This document shows positions 21,947-32,339 of a stretch of DNA of 64,000 nucleotides, piece after piece. The notes below the pieces were generated by a model. The model saw only the letters and a list, made by a program, of their open reading frames with translations, was not told where the DNA came from and searched no databases. This stretch comes from Pleurotus djamor (Eukaryota > Basidiomycota > Agaricomycetes > Agaricales > Pleurotaceae). The stretch covers positions 62,001-126,000 of the forward strand of contig JAPEVF010000063.1 of the NCBI GenBank assembly GCA_029747585.1, in the 5' to 3' direction. Within the stretch, counting starts at the first letter, position 1; every line of letters begins with the position of its first letter. A program made the translations under genes and the position numbers.

Positions 21947-23664
21947 ATGTTCGCAGAGATACACTCGTATGTACCCTTGTACCTTTTCCACCTCTTGTGN
22001 CTCTCTTAACCAGCTCTTTCTACTCAAGATACATTTCCAAAGCGAACCTGCTTCTCAAAGGGCCCCGCCAGAGGTTTGGGAAACTATTGCCCGCCACATC
22101 CCCCGTCATCACTTGCGTACATGGCTCTTTGTCTCTGCCTTTCACAGAAATATTGCGGTTCGGCGCATCTTCCACACGTTAGACCTGTACTTTGGAGAAG
22201 ACCAGGAAAACCTCAATCGAGGGCTAGACATCTTTGACAGGGTCAAAGCAGACCCGGTGTTCGCAAGCAGAGTGAAATCGNTGCGACTACATTGGGCATA
22301 CGAGGAAGGGGATATGTTGGACCTTATGGCGCGTGAGTGNTGGTCATACATCAATCCGACAGTTGNTTGACACCCATGAGNATAGGCATATTTCGGACCG
22401 CACTGCCAGAATTCAAAGCTCTGCAGGATTTTGAGTGGATTGGATATCCTGAATTACGTGCGGAGATGGTTCAGACTATATTGGCCAGCCATTCTCATAT
22501 TCATAGCCTCGGATTAATGTACGTCCTACTTCACTTTCTCATAACTTCNGTCTCTCAAACCTANCTAGCGGTTGGCATTTCGATGCNGTCGGCGTCTCCG
22601 CGTTNCANAATCTACGNAAATTCACCCTGCGAGCCGAGGACGATGATGGATTTGCCGATATGGGCGAAGTCCGTGATGTCTTAGATCAGAACGAACATAC
22701 GTTGAAACATCTCGTCTTGGGTGCCTATCTGGAACGGACGCACTCATGGGATAGCGCCTTCCAATCGGTTACGATAAAAAACCTCACCCACCTCGACTTG
22801 GTGGACACCCGAATTTCCCACATTGTGCTCGCGCGTATCGCTCACGCACACAATCTTCAAAGCCTTACTCTCCATGGTACATTTGAAGAGCCTTCGTCGG
22901 CCTCGGTCGTTTTCGGGAGCGATCATGTCATTGATGGCCGGCATACTTTCCTACCCCACCTTGAGGCCTTCAGGTTTGTCCTGGTTGGGCATGACGACAA
23001 CATGGGTCTCTTCAACAGTGTCACACAGTTTCTTCGCCATCGACGGAAGCTTCGAAGACTGGATCTTGGCAATTGCCCTTGGGATCTCGTGTCCGGCGTG
23101 CTCCCTCATCTCACTGGCCTCAGGGTTTTGGGTGTCAGAATAGCCAGCGTCAATGATCAAGTCATTAAGACTCTGGTTAGCCTCCTTCCGGAGGAGATGT
23201 GTGCTATCAACCTGTCGACCGCCGTATCTGACCAGTCTCTGGTGTGTTTCAGTTCAACTTTCCCCTTCAAAACCTGTCTAATGCACGGATAGCATGAATA
23301 CGCACCGATGTTCGCATCCTTCCCTAACCTGTCGTTCCTACACTTTCAAGCCACAAACAAACATCGACCGAAGCCCAACCTCATGTCTGAAAAAGATTAC
23401 CTGTTTCAAACGGAGATGTGGCATTCCTCTGTGCGTCGCATGGCGACATCCATCAAAACACTGGATTTCGTTGGATGGCATGGAGAACACTATGTCATCG
23501 TTCGGAGTGGTTCTGGGAGTGGTCCTTTGAATGTGGAGTTGAAGGAGTTGCCCGCAAGGAGGAGGTTGGATTGTGGGAAAGGTGTGGACTTGGGGACAGA
23601 TGATGCGTCTTGGTTGGAACGTAAGGATGTTCCAATCGACTATGAGATGCCTGGTGTTGAGTAG
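21947..23664 (+). CDS. F-box / leucine-rich-repeat-like protein
   Basis: A tiny first exon (21947-21966, MFAEIHS) joins across an intron (21967-22042) to EPASQRAPPEVWETIARHI, then PRHHLRTWLFVSAFHRNIAV, an F-box typical of Agaricomycetes. Next come IFHTLDLYFGEDQENLNR and a long repeat-like region with LTHLDLVDTRISHIVLARI, LQSLTLHGTF, LRRLDLGNCPWDLV and LRVLGVRIASVNDQVIK, pointing to a horseshoe of leucine-rich repeats. Short introns occur near 22335-22390 and 22518-22564, and one at about 23240-23292 precedes the last exon (FASFPNLSFLHFQATNKH). It ends with IDYEMPGVE at 23664. Likely the substrate receptor of an SCF ubiquitin ligase; target unknown. Without the mini-exon no ATG precedes the F-box. 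Confidence 0.75.
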
Positions 23665-24065
23665 GAGGACCTCGTATAACCCCGTGGTCTATGGCATCGC
23701 TGGCCTCTGGCTTGTCTTTTGTGTTGTAAGAGCACTCTCTAATCTTCTATGGACGCTTCTAATCAATTCTTTCACTTTAGGTGTTTGTTTCTTGGAATAC
23801 TGTTGTCTGACCATGCATACGCCGTTGCTTATGTTACCCACGATTCTCGGCTCCATGTTCTCCTCTCTCCAGGTCGTTTCTCATTGAAGACTCCTCGCAT
23901 ATTACACGTCCAATCAATCATAAAAATGTACAAATACAACGAACGGAACACGTCCCCATCTCATACTCTTCGCAATTCAGTTTACGTTGACTACATCCTT
24001 TCAAATTGAAATCAACGCCTAATTATTCCATCAGCGTGCTCTGGTTCCCACCAAGATGGATGTAC
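23665..24065. other. Intergenic region between convergent genes
   Basis: 3' flanks of the F-box gene (plus) and the small minus-strand gene ending at 24066. Short open frames only; nothing supported. Confidence 0.5.
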
Positions 24066-24515
24066 TTACAGCAGAGCCAGCGTCACATCACCATGAACTC
24101 GAGCTCTCAACTCGATATCGACGTCAAGATTGAGGTCGAGCCGTAGTTTCAAAGGTTTATCCCCCATGTCGTCATCTTTGTCTTCTTTCCCCCCACGGTT
24201 GACCTCCTGTGTGCCGCCCCGAGCTTTTGTAACGGCATTGCGGGCGCCAGAAGTGGCGATCTGTTGGTGGTCTTCATCTTCTTCAACGGGAGGTAGATCT
24301 CTATTCTTTCCTCGGCGTCGACGGCGCCCAGGTCCGCTTGGTACGTCGCTCTCTGAGCCGGGGGATGCACTTCTTGGGCGTCGACTGCGCGAACGCTCGG
24401 ATTGCTGTTCAGGAGCTCGTTCTTGTTGACGTTCGGGACTTGGGGAGTTTTCGCNATNGGATGGCGCGACAGAGGCGGGGCGCGATTGTGAATGAGTGGG
24501 CTCTTGTTGAGACAT
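24066..24515 (-). CDS. Small charged protein with conserved hydrophobic C-terminus
   Basis: A 149-codon frame. The first 120 residues are low in complexity and strongly charged: Ser/Glu/Gln-rich, then GRRRRRGKNRD, then acidic DKDDDMGD. The last 30 residues are different: KPLKLRLDLNLDVDIELRAR followed by VHGDVTLALL. From memory, a very similar C-terminal segment ends many otherwise dissimilar ascomycete and basidiomycete hypothetical proteins, which suggests a short conserved binding or amphipathic strand element. The function is unknown to me. A good donor (GTAAGT) overlaps the stop codon; using it would change the end only to LALLR. Two Ns lie near the N-terminus. Confidence 0.6.
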   Translation of the reverse strand: MSQQEPTHSQSRPASVAPSXXENSPSPERQQERAPEQQSERSRSRRPRSASPGSESDVPSGPGRRRRRGKNRDLPPVEEDEDHQQIATSGARNAVTKARGGTQEVNRGGKEDKDDDMGDKPLKLRLDLNLDVDIELRARVHGDVTLALL

Positions 24516-25599
24516 GAGGTTGTCGTTTAGATGTCGTGACTATGATCAATGGATCGTAGAATAGTCGTGAGTCGGAAGGGCAGGTCGGTTTTTTTTNAAT
24601 TTGATAATTTCTTAGTTCAATGTATATACATAGGCCACGTATTATATACGCCGACTTGTGGAGGTATTTCTTGGTGCATTGGTGCAAGTTTATCCACTTG
24701 CGTCGTCGGATCCAGTTGTGGGTGTTCATGGTGACGACAATTGACGGAGATTGTGGGAACATATGATTCAGCGCCGCTGCTATGCATATCTTTGTCTCCA
24801 CTGTTGTCTGAAAAGGAAATCAAGTAATATTCATGCACTCTCCACCAACACAGAACGAACTTGGTACGTGCTTGGCGATGGACCGCAATCTCTGCAGTAG
24901 CAGTTAGTTATGTATGCCAGTCAGCGCAAGGAATGTAAGTGAGATCAGCGTGTTAAGCACAGTACAAGGTCATCTTCACCGTATGCGGCCGAAAAGATAG
25001 GCTCCAGTACGATAATGGAGCACACAAACGCGTAGGATCAACTCCATCCCTGTCTCCTTTGAGTGGCGATCAGGAACAGAAAGGGGCCATCCAAGAGTGG
25101 TGATACGGCAAGGCCAGGACATGGCATCACAATCAAAAACCAACACAGATCTTCATTTGGCGATTGGCAAGTGCATACTTCTCAGAGGTGTGTTGGAGCC
25201 AAGCTTTCGCGAACTCGTTACATTTCCTCTTTGTCTTTATCAATAAGTGGGGACATGCGGCCTGAGTGTAAAGGGGGTTAACAAGACTGAAGCCTTCTGC
25301 TGGGCTAGATGTTGTGAGAAAGATTGAGACACGCGTGTCAATCGTGCACATTGATGGTAGTCGTGCGTGTGTGTGAATTGTGCGAGTAGCCGTCCATCTG
25401 AAGCTTGTTGTCTGAAGACTCAGACGGTGTGCTTTCGGCCTCTTCACAATACGAGGTACAGGCTGCTCGCTGTGGGTGCGCAGTGCGTAGTGCATGTTGC
25501 ATGAAAAAATCCAATGACCTACGATGGTGATAAACTTTGAACCTGGGAAGAGAAGACTTCGGGCATCATCGTGACCGAAAGATTCAAGTAGACGTAGAC
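24516..25599. other. Long intergenic region
   Basis: About 1.1 kb. Open frames are short and lack recognisable motifs on both strands. The right end leads into the O-methyltransferase promoter block, which is repeated 2.7 kb downstream. Confidence 0.45.
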
Positions 25600-25812
25600 T
25601 CATTGTATTCTAGCGATGAGCCCAGCGCATCTATATTTAGGACGGTTATCATAGGATTTTTGAAATGGCGATATGGTGAAGAGATAAATGAATGGAACCG
25701 ACTGGGTGGGTCCGGAGAAACAAGCAGCAGCCCAAAGAGTCGGTGTGAGGCCCACCATGGCCAGGTCTCAAACCACGGGAATAATAGTATGTTACTTGGG
25801 AAGAACGAGGAA

Positions 25813-25840
25813 GTTACTTTTTACCGCGGGTTAAGCAACA
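25813..25840 (+). promoter_or_regulatory. Conserved upstream element, copy 1
   Basis: A block containing GTTACTTTTTACCGCGGGTT followed by AAGCAACA, 83 bp upstream of the first O-methyltransferase start, is nearly unchanged in the second promoter while the flanks have diverged. The central CCGCGG is palindromic. Candidate binding site for a shared regulator. Confidence 0.45.
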
Positions 25841-25874
25841 GGTAAAAGTCCACGAAACATATTGGAAGTTCGGG

Positions 25875-25882
25875 TATAAAAG
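25875..25882 (+). promoter_or_regulatory. TATA box of O-methyltransferase 1
   Basis: TATAAAAG, 48 bp before the ATG at 25923, in the same place as TATAAAGG in the second copy. Confidence 0.65.
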
Positions 25883-25922
25883 GATTGTTGGACCTTAGAG
25901 CTGTGGCACCCCAACCCGAATC

Positions 25923-27737
25923 ATGGCTGAACTTGACGCACTCGTTCGCATCATCTCATCCGGTGTCGAGACAATCCAAGGCAGATATGCAAGTCAGCGA
26001 GAAAGCTTTCCTTCCATAAGCGAAGTGTACACGCCATCCAGATTTGAAGAGGATCCAGATACCATAGCCCTGACGAGGTTGGTAGTTGGCGCAGCTGCTC
26101 AGCTGATCGCGTCGTTGCGCGGTCCGTATGATGTCCTGAACGAGACTGCCACCGGCATGTATGGTACCGCGACTGTGGGGCTCGTGAACGACAACAACAT
26201 CCCCGATCTCCTCAAAGAAGCAGGACCTGAGGTAAGTGTTCTGAGGGTCCAACAGCACTTCGATTGTGACAGTGAGTTAACACGGCCACGTAGGGTCTAC
26301 ATGCTGAAGTCATTGGGGAGAAGGTCGGCATCAAGGGAGATTATATCGGTAAGCCATCCACCCGTTGACGCAACGGAGGCTTGATGGGCTTGAGTTTTCA
26401 GCTCGCGCTATGCGTTATCTGGCCACAAGACATATCTTCCGCGAAGTGAAGCCAAATGTGTTTGCTAATAATAGGCATTCTTCCGTTATGGTTAAAGGGC
26501 GGTCCTTCGAGGAGTTGAAGACAATCGAGTAAGCTGCTTCGTCATGGTTTTCCAGCGAAAACGTAACTCACCCTATTGTATTAGCCCTCTCCTGAAATAT
26601 GATTACGGCCCATTTTCTGCAACGATGGGGACAACGTGGGTTGAACAATGACTCGGATGATGTTAAGCACGGAATCTGACGTCCAAATAGAACGGATGAA
26701 GCGTTTCCAGGATCGCTACGCCTAGCTGAATTTATGAAAGACTCGCAGGGCTATCCAGCACCATTCAACATAGCCTTCAAGGACCGCGCAAAAATATTCT
26801 CGTGGTACCAGCACCCCGATCGGCTATGGCGTGCTCGAAGGTTCAGTGTGGCTATGAAGGCAGCTGCAGACCGCTGGCCTACGCAACACTTCTCTGCAGG
26901 TTCGTGGTTGGTCGAAGGTTGAGTGCGAGGGAATTGATTTTCCTCAGCCATGGATTGGAATGCCCTTCCGGATAAGAGCGTCATCGTTGATGTAGGAGGG
27001 AACAACGGGTCAGTCACAATGGCGATCGCAAAAGTGGCCCCGAAGCATCAATATATCATTCAAGACCTTCCATCTGTAATAGAGATCGGGAAAGAGGTAA
27101 GAAAGACACTCTGGGAAGAAGGAAAGAGACTGACTTGATATTGGGCTAGCATTGGGAAACCCATTGGCCTGAAGCACTTCGGGACGGAATCGCTAGATTC
27201 GAAGGCTAGTACCTATTGCCCCAATTTGCGACGAAAATGTGACGAACTGATGGATCGCACAGCCCACGACTTTTTCCAACCTATGAACATTGCCGCTGAT
27301 ATTTATTTCCTACGATCAATCGTTCATGACTGGTCGGACGAAGATAGCACGAAAATCTTGAAACAAATCCGAGTTGGGGCGAAGGCTACGTCCAAAATGA
27401 TACTGTTCGAGATGGCGGTTATTCCTGCATGTCCAAGCCAAAACACTGAGTCCAAGAACGCGGCTAGCATTGAAGCCCCATGGCCCCTGCTGCAGAACTT
27501 GGGCCTTGGGGGTGGTCATATGACCGCGTCCGATCTCCAGGTAAGAGAAATGTTTCTGCTCATTTGCCAGAGAAGAATGCTCAAGTTGCATAGATGCTAA
27601 CGCGTTTTGGCGGCAAGGAGCGGACTGTCGACGCCTTCGTAGCTCTCGGTAAATCCGCAGGATGGGTACTCGAGTCGGTGAAGCCAGGTCCTATCGCGGC
27701 ATTCTTCTTTGTCCCCGGAGAGCCGGTGGATGCATAA
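25923..27737 (+). CDS. SAM-dependent O-methyltransferase, copy 1
   Basis: Class I small-molecule O-methyltransferase (PF00891 type), usually acting on phenolic or polyketide hydroxyls in secondary metabolism. MAELDALVRIISSGVETIQG starts an N-terminal helical dimerisation region. PDRLWRARRFSVAMKA precedes the SAM site VIVDVGGNNGSVTMAIAK (motif I), then YIIQDLPSVIE. IVHDWSDEDSTKILKQIR contains the expected catalytic His-Asp. The C-terminus is GWVLESVKPGPIAAFFFVPG, stop at 27735. About ten exons with canonical introns except one: after ARFE the donor at 27205 reads GCTAGT instead of GT; copy 2 has GTAAGC there. Using the GC site gives ARFEAHDFF, exactly as in copy 2. All key residues are present, so it may be active if that intron is removed. 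Confidence 0.88.
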
Positions 27738-28284
27738 ATACTTGGATTGGTGCTGCACGACATTATTTGTCACTTAGTTTCTAAATTTCAATAGATGGGA
27801 GAATTTCGAGATTTCAAACCCCTTGATAGAACGTCCTCGGTACCAGATTGGATTACTAGTCAGTCTTGAGTCTTGCAGCTTGCAGCTTTTCAAAATCGAC
27901 ATGAAGAGCAGGCATGACTGAGTTGTTGTGGTATCGATATTCACAACACGAATAAACATACTTATCATCCAAAAATATGTACGCCCGGTATACTCAAATG
28001 GACCACTAGAGAACATGTATAAACGCCTGGATTTTCAAAGGTAATTTAGACCCACACGGTTTTCTCCGTTGACTGAGCTTGTTTGTTTTGCCAGTTGGAC
28101 TTTTGCGAAGGAAAATGAACGGGGGATAGTTGGGCGCGATCAACTGGACCCTTGCCTCCCACACTTCGTATGCGTGGCGTGTTCATATAGACAAAGGCAA
28201 TAGCCTATCGAACTTCAAGTTCGCCTGAACGCGAGAGGCGTCGTTGAGGGCTCGGGCGCCGTTGAACCCGGTTTATTGAGGGAG
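27738..28284. other. Spacer between the two O-methyltransferase units
   Basis: 3' flank of copy 1 followed by sequence upstream of copy 2. No open frame with support. Confidence 0.5.
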
Positions 28285-28496
28285 AATCGGTGTTGACACA
28301 ATGCATCTAAATTTGGGACGGTTATCACGGGAAGCTGAGAAGATCCATGTGGTGAAGACATGACATGCTGCACGAAACCGACTCAATGGGTTCGGAGAAA
28401 CATATAACAGACCGAAGAGCGGGCGATGCTCACGCTCGCTGTGACTTGAGACCAAGCCAAGGCAGGTCTGTGATGATACTTGGGAAGAGTAGAGGA

Positions 28497-28523
28497 GTTA
28501 CTTTTACCGCGGGTTGCGCAACA
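28497..28523 (+). promoter_or_regulatory. Conserved upstream element, copy 2
   Basis: GTTACTTTTACCGCGGGTT then GCGCAACA, 85 bp before the second O-methyltransferase start. It differs from copy 1 by one missing T and two substitutions, against much greater divergence in surrounding promoter sequence. Confidence 0.45.
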
Positions 28524-28556
28524 AGAAAAACACTCACGGCTAACGTCGGAAGCTGT

Positions 28557-28564
28557 TATAAAGG
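28557..28564 (+). promoter_or_regulatory. TATA box of O-methyltransferase 2
   Basis: TATAAAGG, 51 bp before the ATG at 28608; positional match to the box of copy 1. Confidence 0.65.
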
Positions 28565-28607
28565 GATTGTCGAGCCAAAGAACCATACAGCACCCTAAGC
28601 CTGAAGC

Positions 28608-30449
28608 ATGGCCGAACTCGACGCACTCGTCCGCATCATATCGTCTGGTGTCCAAACACTCCGCGAAAACTATGCAAGTCAACGAGAAAGCTTCCCGTCC
28701 CTGAACGAAACGTTCGTGCCATCCAAACTAGAAGAAGATCCTGCCATCATGGCAGTGTCGAGACTGGTGGTGGGCGCTGCGGCCCAATTGATCGCCTCGT
28801 TGAGAGGGCCGTACGATGTTCTCAACGAAGTTGGAACTGGGATGTATGGCCCGGCGACTTTGACAGTGATGAATGACAACAACATAGCCGATCTCCTTCA
28901 AGAAGCAGGACCAGAGGTGAGCTCAAGCCCGGAGCCGTAGCGGGCAGCGAACTGATGTGGAAACGAAGGGACTGCCTGCTGACGTCATTGGGGAAAAGGT
29001 AGGGATCAAGGGCGATTACATAGGTGCGTGCGTTATCCATCCAGCTTGATATGACCTTGATGATGTCTCTGGGTGTTTAGCCCGTTCGATGCGTTATCTG
29101 GCGACAAGACACATTTTCCGTGAGGTGAAACCGAATGTGTTCGCCAATAATAGGCATTCTTCCGTCTTGGTCAAAGGGCGATCGTTCGAAGAGTTGAAAA
29201 CCATTGAGTTCGCTATTTTCTCGCTCAGCAACGGAAGAGTAGCTCATCGATCGGCACAGCCCCCTCATCAAATATGATTACGCCCCATTTTCAGCGACTA
29301 TGAATATACGGTGCGTTAGGCAGCCATCATGAATCATGACTACAAAGCTATATGGAACCTGACGTACTCGTACAGAACTGCCGACGCATTCCCTGGGAGC
29401 CTGTGCTTAGCTGAATTCATGAAGGACTCGCAGGGCTACCCAGCACCATTGAGCATGGCCTTCAAGGACCCTGCCAATCTATTCGTGTGGTATCAGCATC
29501 CAGATCGTTTATGGCGTGCTCGAAGATTCAGTGTGGCGATGAAGGCATCCGCAGACCGCTGGTCGACGAAACACTTCTCTTCAGGTTCGCCCTTTGTCTA
29601 AGCCGAATAAGAACCGAAGAGACATGTTTTTTCATAGCTATCGATTGGAATGCCCTTCCGGACAAGAGCACCATTGTTGATGTAGGAGGAAACAATGGCT
29701 CGGTCACGATGGCGATTGCAAAAGTCGCCCCGAAGCATGAATACATCATTCAGGACCTTCCATCTGTGATTGAGATCGGAAAAGAGGTGAGTGAGGATGT
29801 GCGGGAGATAGTAAATTGAACTGACGACTGAGCATAGCATTGGGAGAACCTTTGGCCAGAAGCACTTCGTGACGGGATCGCTAGATTCGAAGGTAAGCCT
29901 AGGCATCACCGGCGATGAAGAATAAGTGACTAACCGAAGGAACGCAAGCTCACGACTTTTTCACCCCCATGAACATTCCTGCCGATATCTACTTCTTGCG
30001 GTCGGTCATCCATGACTGGTCAGACGAAGAAAGCATAAAGATCCTGAGGAATATTCGAATCGGAGCGAAAGCTACGTCGAAATTGATACTGTTCGAGATG
30101 GCGGTGGTCCCTGCTTGTCCAAGCCAAGACTCTAGCAGCACTGAGGGGACGACCGTCTTGGGCGCCGAAGCACCTTATCCTTTGCTCGGGAACTTGGGAC
30201 TTGGGGGCGGTGGTCATGTCACTATTTCCGACTTGCAGGTAAGAAGAATTCCCTACATCATCAAAGAAGGGGTACTCACGCGTGCTTCAGATGTTCACCT
30301 TGATTGGCGGGAAAGAGCGGACCGTCGATGACTTTGAGGTGCTAGGGAGATCCGCGGGATGGGTACTCGAATCGGTAAAGCCAGGTGCTATTGCGGCATT
30401 CATTTTTGTCCCTGGCGAAGGAGTGGACGCACCGCAGAGCCAGAGGTAG
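28608..30449 (+). CDS. SAM-dependent O-methyltransferase, copy 2
   Basis: Paralogue of the gene at 25923 with the same exon plan. The N-terminus MAELDALVRIISSGVQTLRE is followed by the dimerisation region. The SAM site is IVDVGGNNGSVTMAIAKV, then YIIQDLPSVIE. The catalytic segment is VIHDWSDEESIKILRNIRIG. The C-terminal exon begins MFTLIGGKERTVDDFEVLGR and ends GEGVDAPQSQR at 30449, six residues longer than copy 1. All introns have GT donors, including the one that is GC in copy 1; two donors (GTTCGC, near 29208 and 29585) are weak. Differences between the copies cluster in the N-terminal region and in the loop after VVPACPSQD, which may affect substrate choice. Confidence 0.9.
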
Positions 30450-30642
30450 AGACTGGAGCTTCGAGGCGGACATCAGCAATAGAGATAAATGGTTGGGAGG
30501 ATTGCGTTAGACGTTCATCGAATGCTCTGTACTGTCGGAGTAATGGAGGTTTCAGAATACACTTTCATTGGGTCTACAACCGTTGGGTTAGTATAAGGAT
30601 ACATCAGATATATCAGTGATTAGGTGCATGAGACAGCGTTGA

Positions 30643-31574
30643 CTATCGCCCGGAAGCCTTCTTCTTTGCCTCGAGTTCCGCTGCTTTAGCTGAGAAAGTA
30701 CACAGTCAGAGTGATTGTAGAGTGCAGAGTCACAGTTGAAAAGGTTACCATTGGCTTCTGCCTGACGCTTTGCTTGAGCAGCTTCACGTTCAGCACGTAT
30801 CTTAGCAAGGCGGGCAAGATCGGATTTCGCTTGGTCCGTCTTGCCTGCAGCATGCAGCTTGATGAGGGATTAAAAAGAAAGCGACATATAAGATAATGGG
30901 AAAGTTTACCTTCCAGTAGCGTTCCTGGGCCTCTTTCTTCTCCTTTTGCTCCCTACAACAATTGTTGGTTATGCCATATGAAGATCAGACCACAGCAACC
31001 CACCGTTCTCTACGAGACAACTCTCGAGGGGCGCTGAGATCAGATATGTTCATCTTCTTGGTGACATGATTCGGGTTAATAAGATCGTCGTCTTCGCCGT
31101 CCTCATCTTGCGGTTGTTGTTTCTGATTCTGCTGTTTCTTCAAGGCCTTTCGATCAGCCCGACTCATTTCTGGTTGATTGCTGGTTGATGGCTTCTGCTC
31201 CTCCTCCTCTTCCTCCTCTTCCTCGCTTTCTTCCTCTTCGTCATCTTCATCTTCTTCGGAATCGTCATCGTCGTCGTCTCGTTTGCGACGGTGACTGCAA
31301 GCAACATCTTAGATGTTTATCGGGACAAACGTCGCATGGATCAAGCTGACCGTTTCATATCTGACGCTGAAGGCACGGCGGTACCGTCTTCGTCGAGAGT
31401 CATGACCTTACTAGAACCACGAGATCAATACTATCATCGCAAGAGGATTCAATGGAAAGTCCTCAACCTGAAACTTCGACCTCCACCACGTTTTTGCTTG
31501 AATTTACCTGATGATTGAGATATCAGAAAAGGACGGTATCCCAGAGAATATCTCATACCTGTTCCACGGACCAT
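30643..31574 (-). CDS. PP28 / PDAP1-family casein kinase substrate phosphoprotein
   Basis: Start at 31574: MVRGT, an intron, then GKFKQKRGGGRSF, the conserved basic N-terminus of this family. Next come KVMTLDEDGTAVPSASDMKR and a long acidic run (about 25 mostly Asp/Glu/Ser residues). The family core follows: LINPNHVTKKMNISDLSAPR, ELSRRERE, QERYWK, HAAGKTDQAKSDLARLAKIR and EREAAQAKRQAEA. It ends ELEAKKKASGR with stop 30643-30645. This matches the HASPP28 domain (PF10252) in order and content. Members are small, highly charged and conserved from fungi to animals; their molecular role is poorly defined, linked to growth signalling and RNA. Five or so short introns. Divergent from NDUFA6 with 149 bp between starts. 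Confidence 0.88.
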
Positions 31575-31723
31575 TGTAGTAGTTTGGTGGTAGTAGTGTT
31601 ACAAACTCGAGATCGTACGGAGAGGTAGTGATGGAGGTGACGCCTGGCAAACAGCGCCTTCCCAATTGGTTGTTCAGAGATTGAAATTCAGAAGCGCCCA
31701 AACCCTCTTGCTCATCGTCCACC
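31575..31723. promoter_or_regulatory. Divergent promoter, PP28-family gene / NDUFA6
   Basis: 149 bp between the two start codons, so the promoters overlap. No TATA box stands out. Confidence 0.5.
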
Positions 31724-32247
31724 ATGACCATCATCCCTTCCAGACTGGCAAGAGCCACACAGGTATCAGCAAATGCTACGGAGGCTCGAAAACGAGCTAT
31801 TCAGCTCTATCGAGACTGGTATCGCTCGGTGCGTTGAATTCCTATATGGTTTATGTCCATACTGGGCTCACGGAGGCTCTCGGTTTGCCGGACTTAAACA
31901 GGCTCCCGAAATCATAGAAATATACACATTAAGCATGTCACCAGCTCAAGTTCGCCACGCAATTCGACAGAGATTCGAAAAACACCGCTATGTTTCTGAC
32001 CCGCGCGTCATAGACATATTATTGTTGAAGGGAAGGCAGGATTACCAGGAGACGATGAACTGCTGGAAGCAACCCGACCACGTACTGGGAATCTTGTTGA
32101 ATGTGCAGGAAAGGACACCGAAAACGTTCATGCAGAAGTTCTTAGAAGGTATGACTGAAAGTGCCTTGAACAACTATCCCTTTTCTTACCCGTGGACTAG
32201 GTCGGGACGAGGATGCGATCATCCCGGCGGCAACGGGCGTGGCCTAA
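31724..32247 (+). CDS. NDUFA6: Mitochondrial complex I accessory subunit NDUFA6 (B14, LYR protein)
   Basis: Three exons (31724-31828, 31902-32148, 32201-32247) give about 132 residues. MTIIPSRLARATQVSANATE is followed by the LYR-type motif AIQLYRDWYRSAPEIIEIYT. Then MSPAQVRHAIRQRFEKHRYV, SDPRVIDILLLKGRQDYQET, WKQPDHVLGILL and FLEGRDEDAIIPAATGVA match the whole length of NDUFA6. The protein sits on the matrix arm of NADH:ubiquinone oxidoreductase and binds the acyl carrier protein through the LYR helix. Length and motif positions are normal. Identification is sure. Confidence 0.92.
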
Positions 32248-32339
32248 ATCCATCACGTAGCGTCATGTACCTCAAAGTCGCATTATCAAGGCAACCCTTG
32301 TGGTGAAGCTTTGGTATATACAACCACGTTGACCCAGTT

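Larger units (their letters stand above)
25600..30449 (+). repeat. Tandem duplication: two O-methyltransferase genes with promoters
   Basis: Two units, roughly 25600-27737 and 28285-30449, lie head-to-tail. They share promoter motifs, TATA box position (48 and 51 bp before the ATG), every exon boundary I could place, and most of the coding sequence. The start codons are 2685 bp apart. Promoter similarity begins near the shared sequence GACGGTTATCA (about 25640 and 28317) and runs to the start codons with indels. Confidence 0.85.

Noticed and set aside
21874..22182. 102-codon frame reading DFQAAYKLDPANREIQNHVR over the start of the F-box gene
   Set aside because: The F-box frame has family motifs and a good splice model; this frame has no recognisable continuation and probably overlaps by chance, although a small upstream gene cannot be excluded.
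23573..23887. Hydrophobic open frame downstream of the F-box gene as a small membrane protein
   Set aside because: It overlaps the last F-box exon, lacks a convincing start context and shows no motif.
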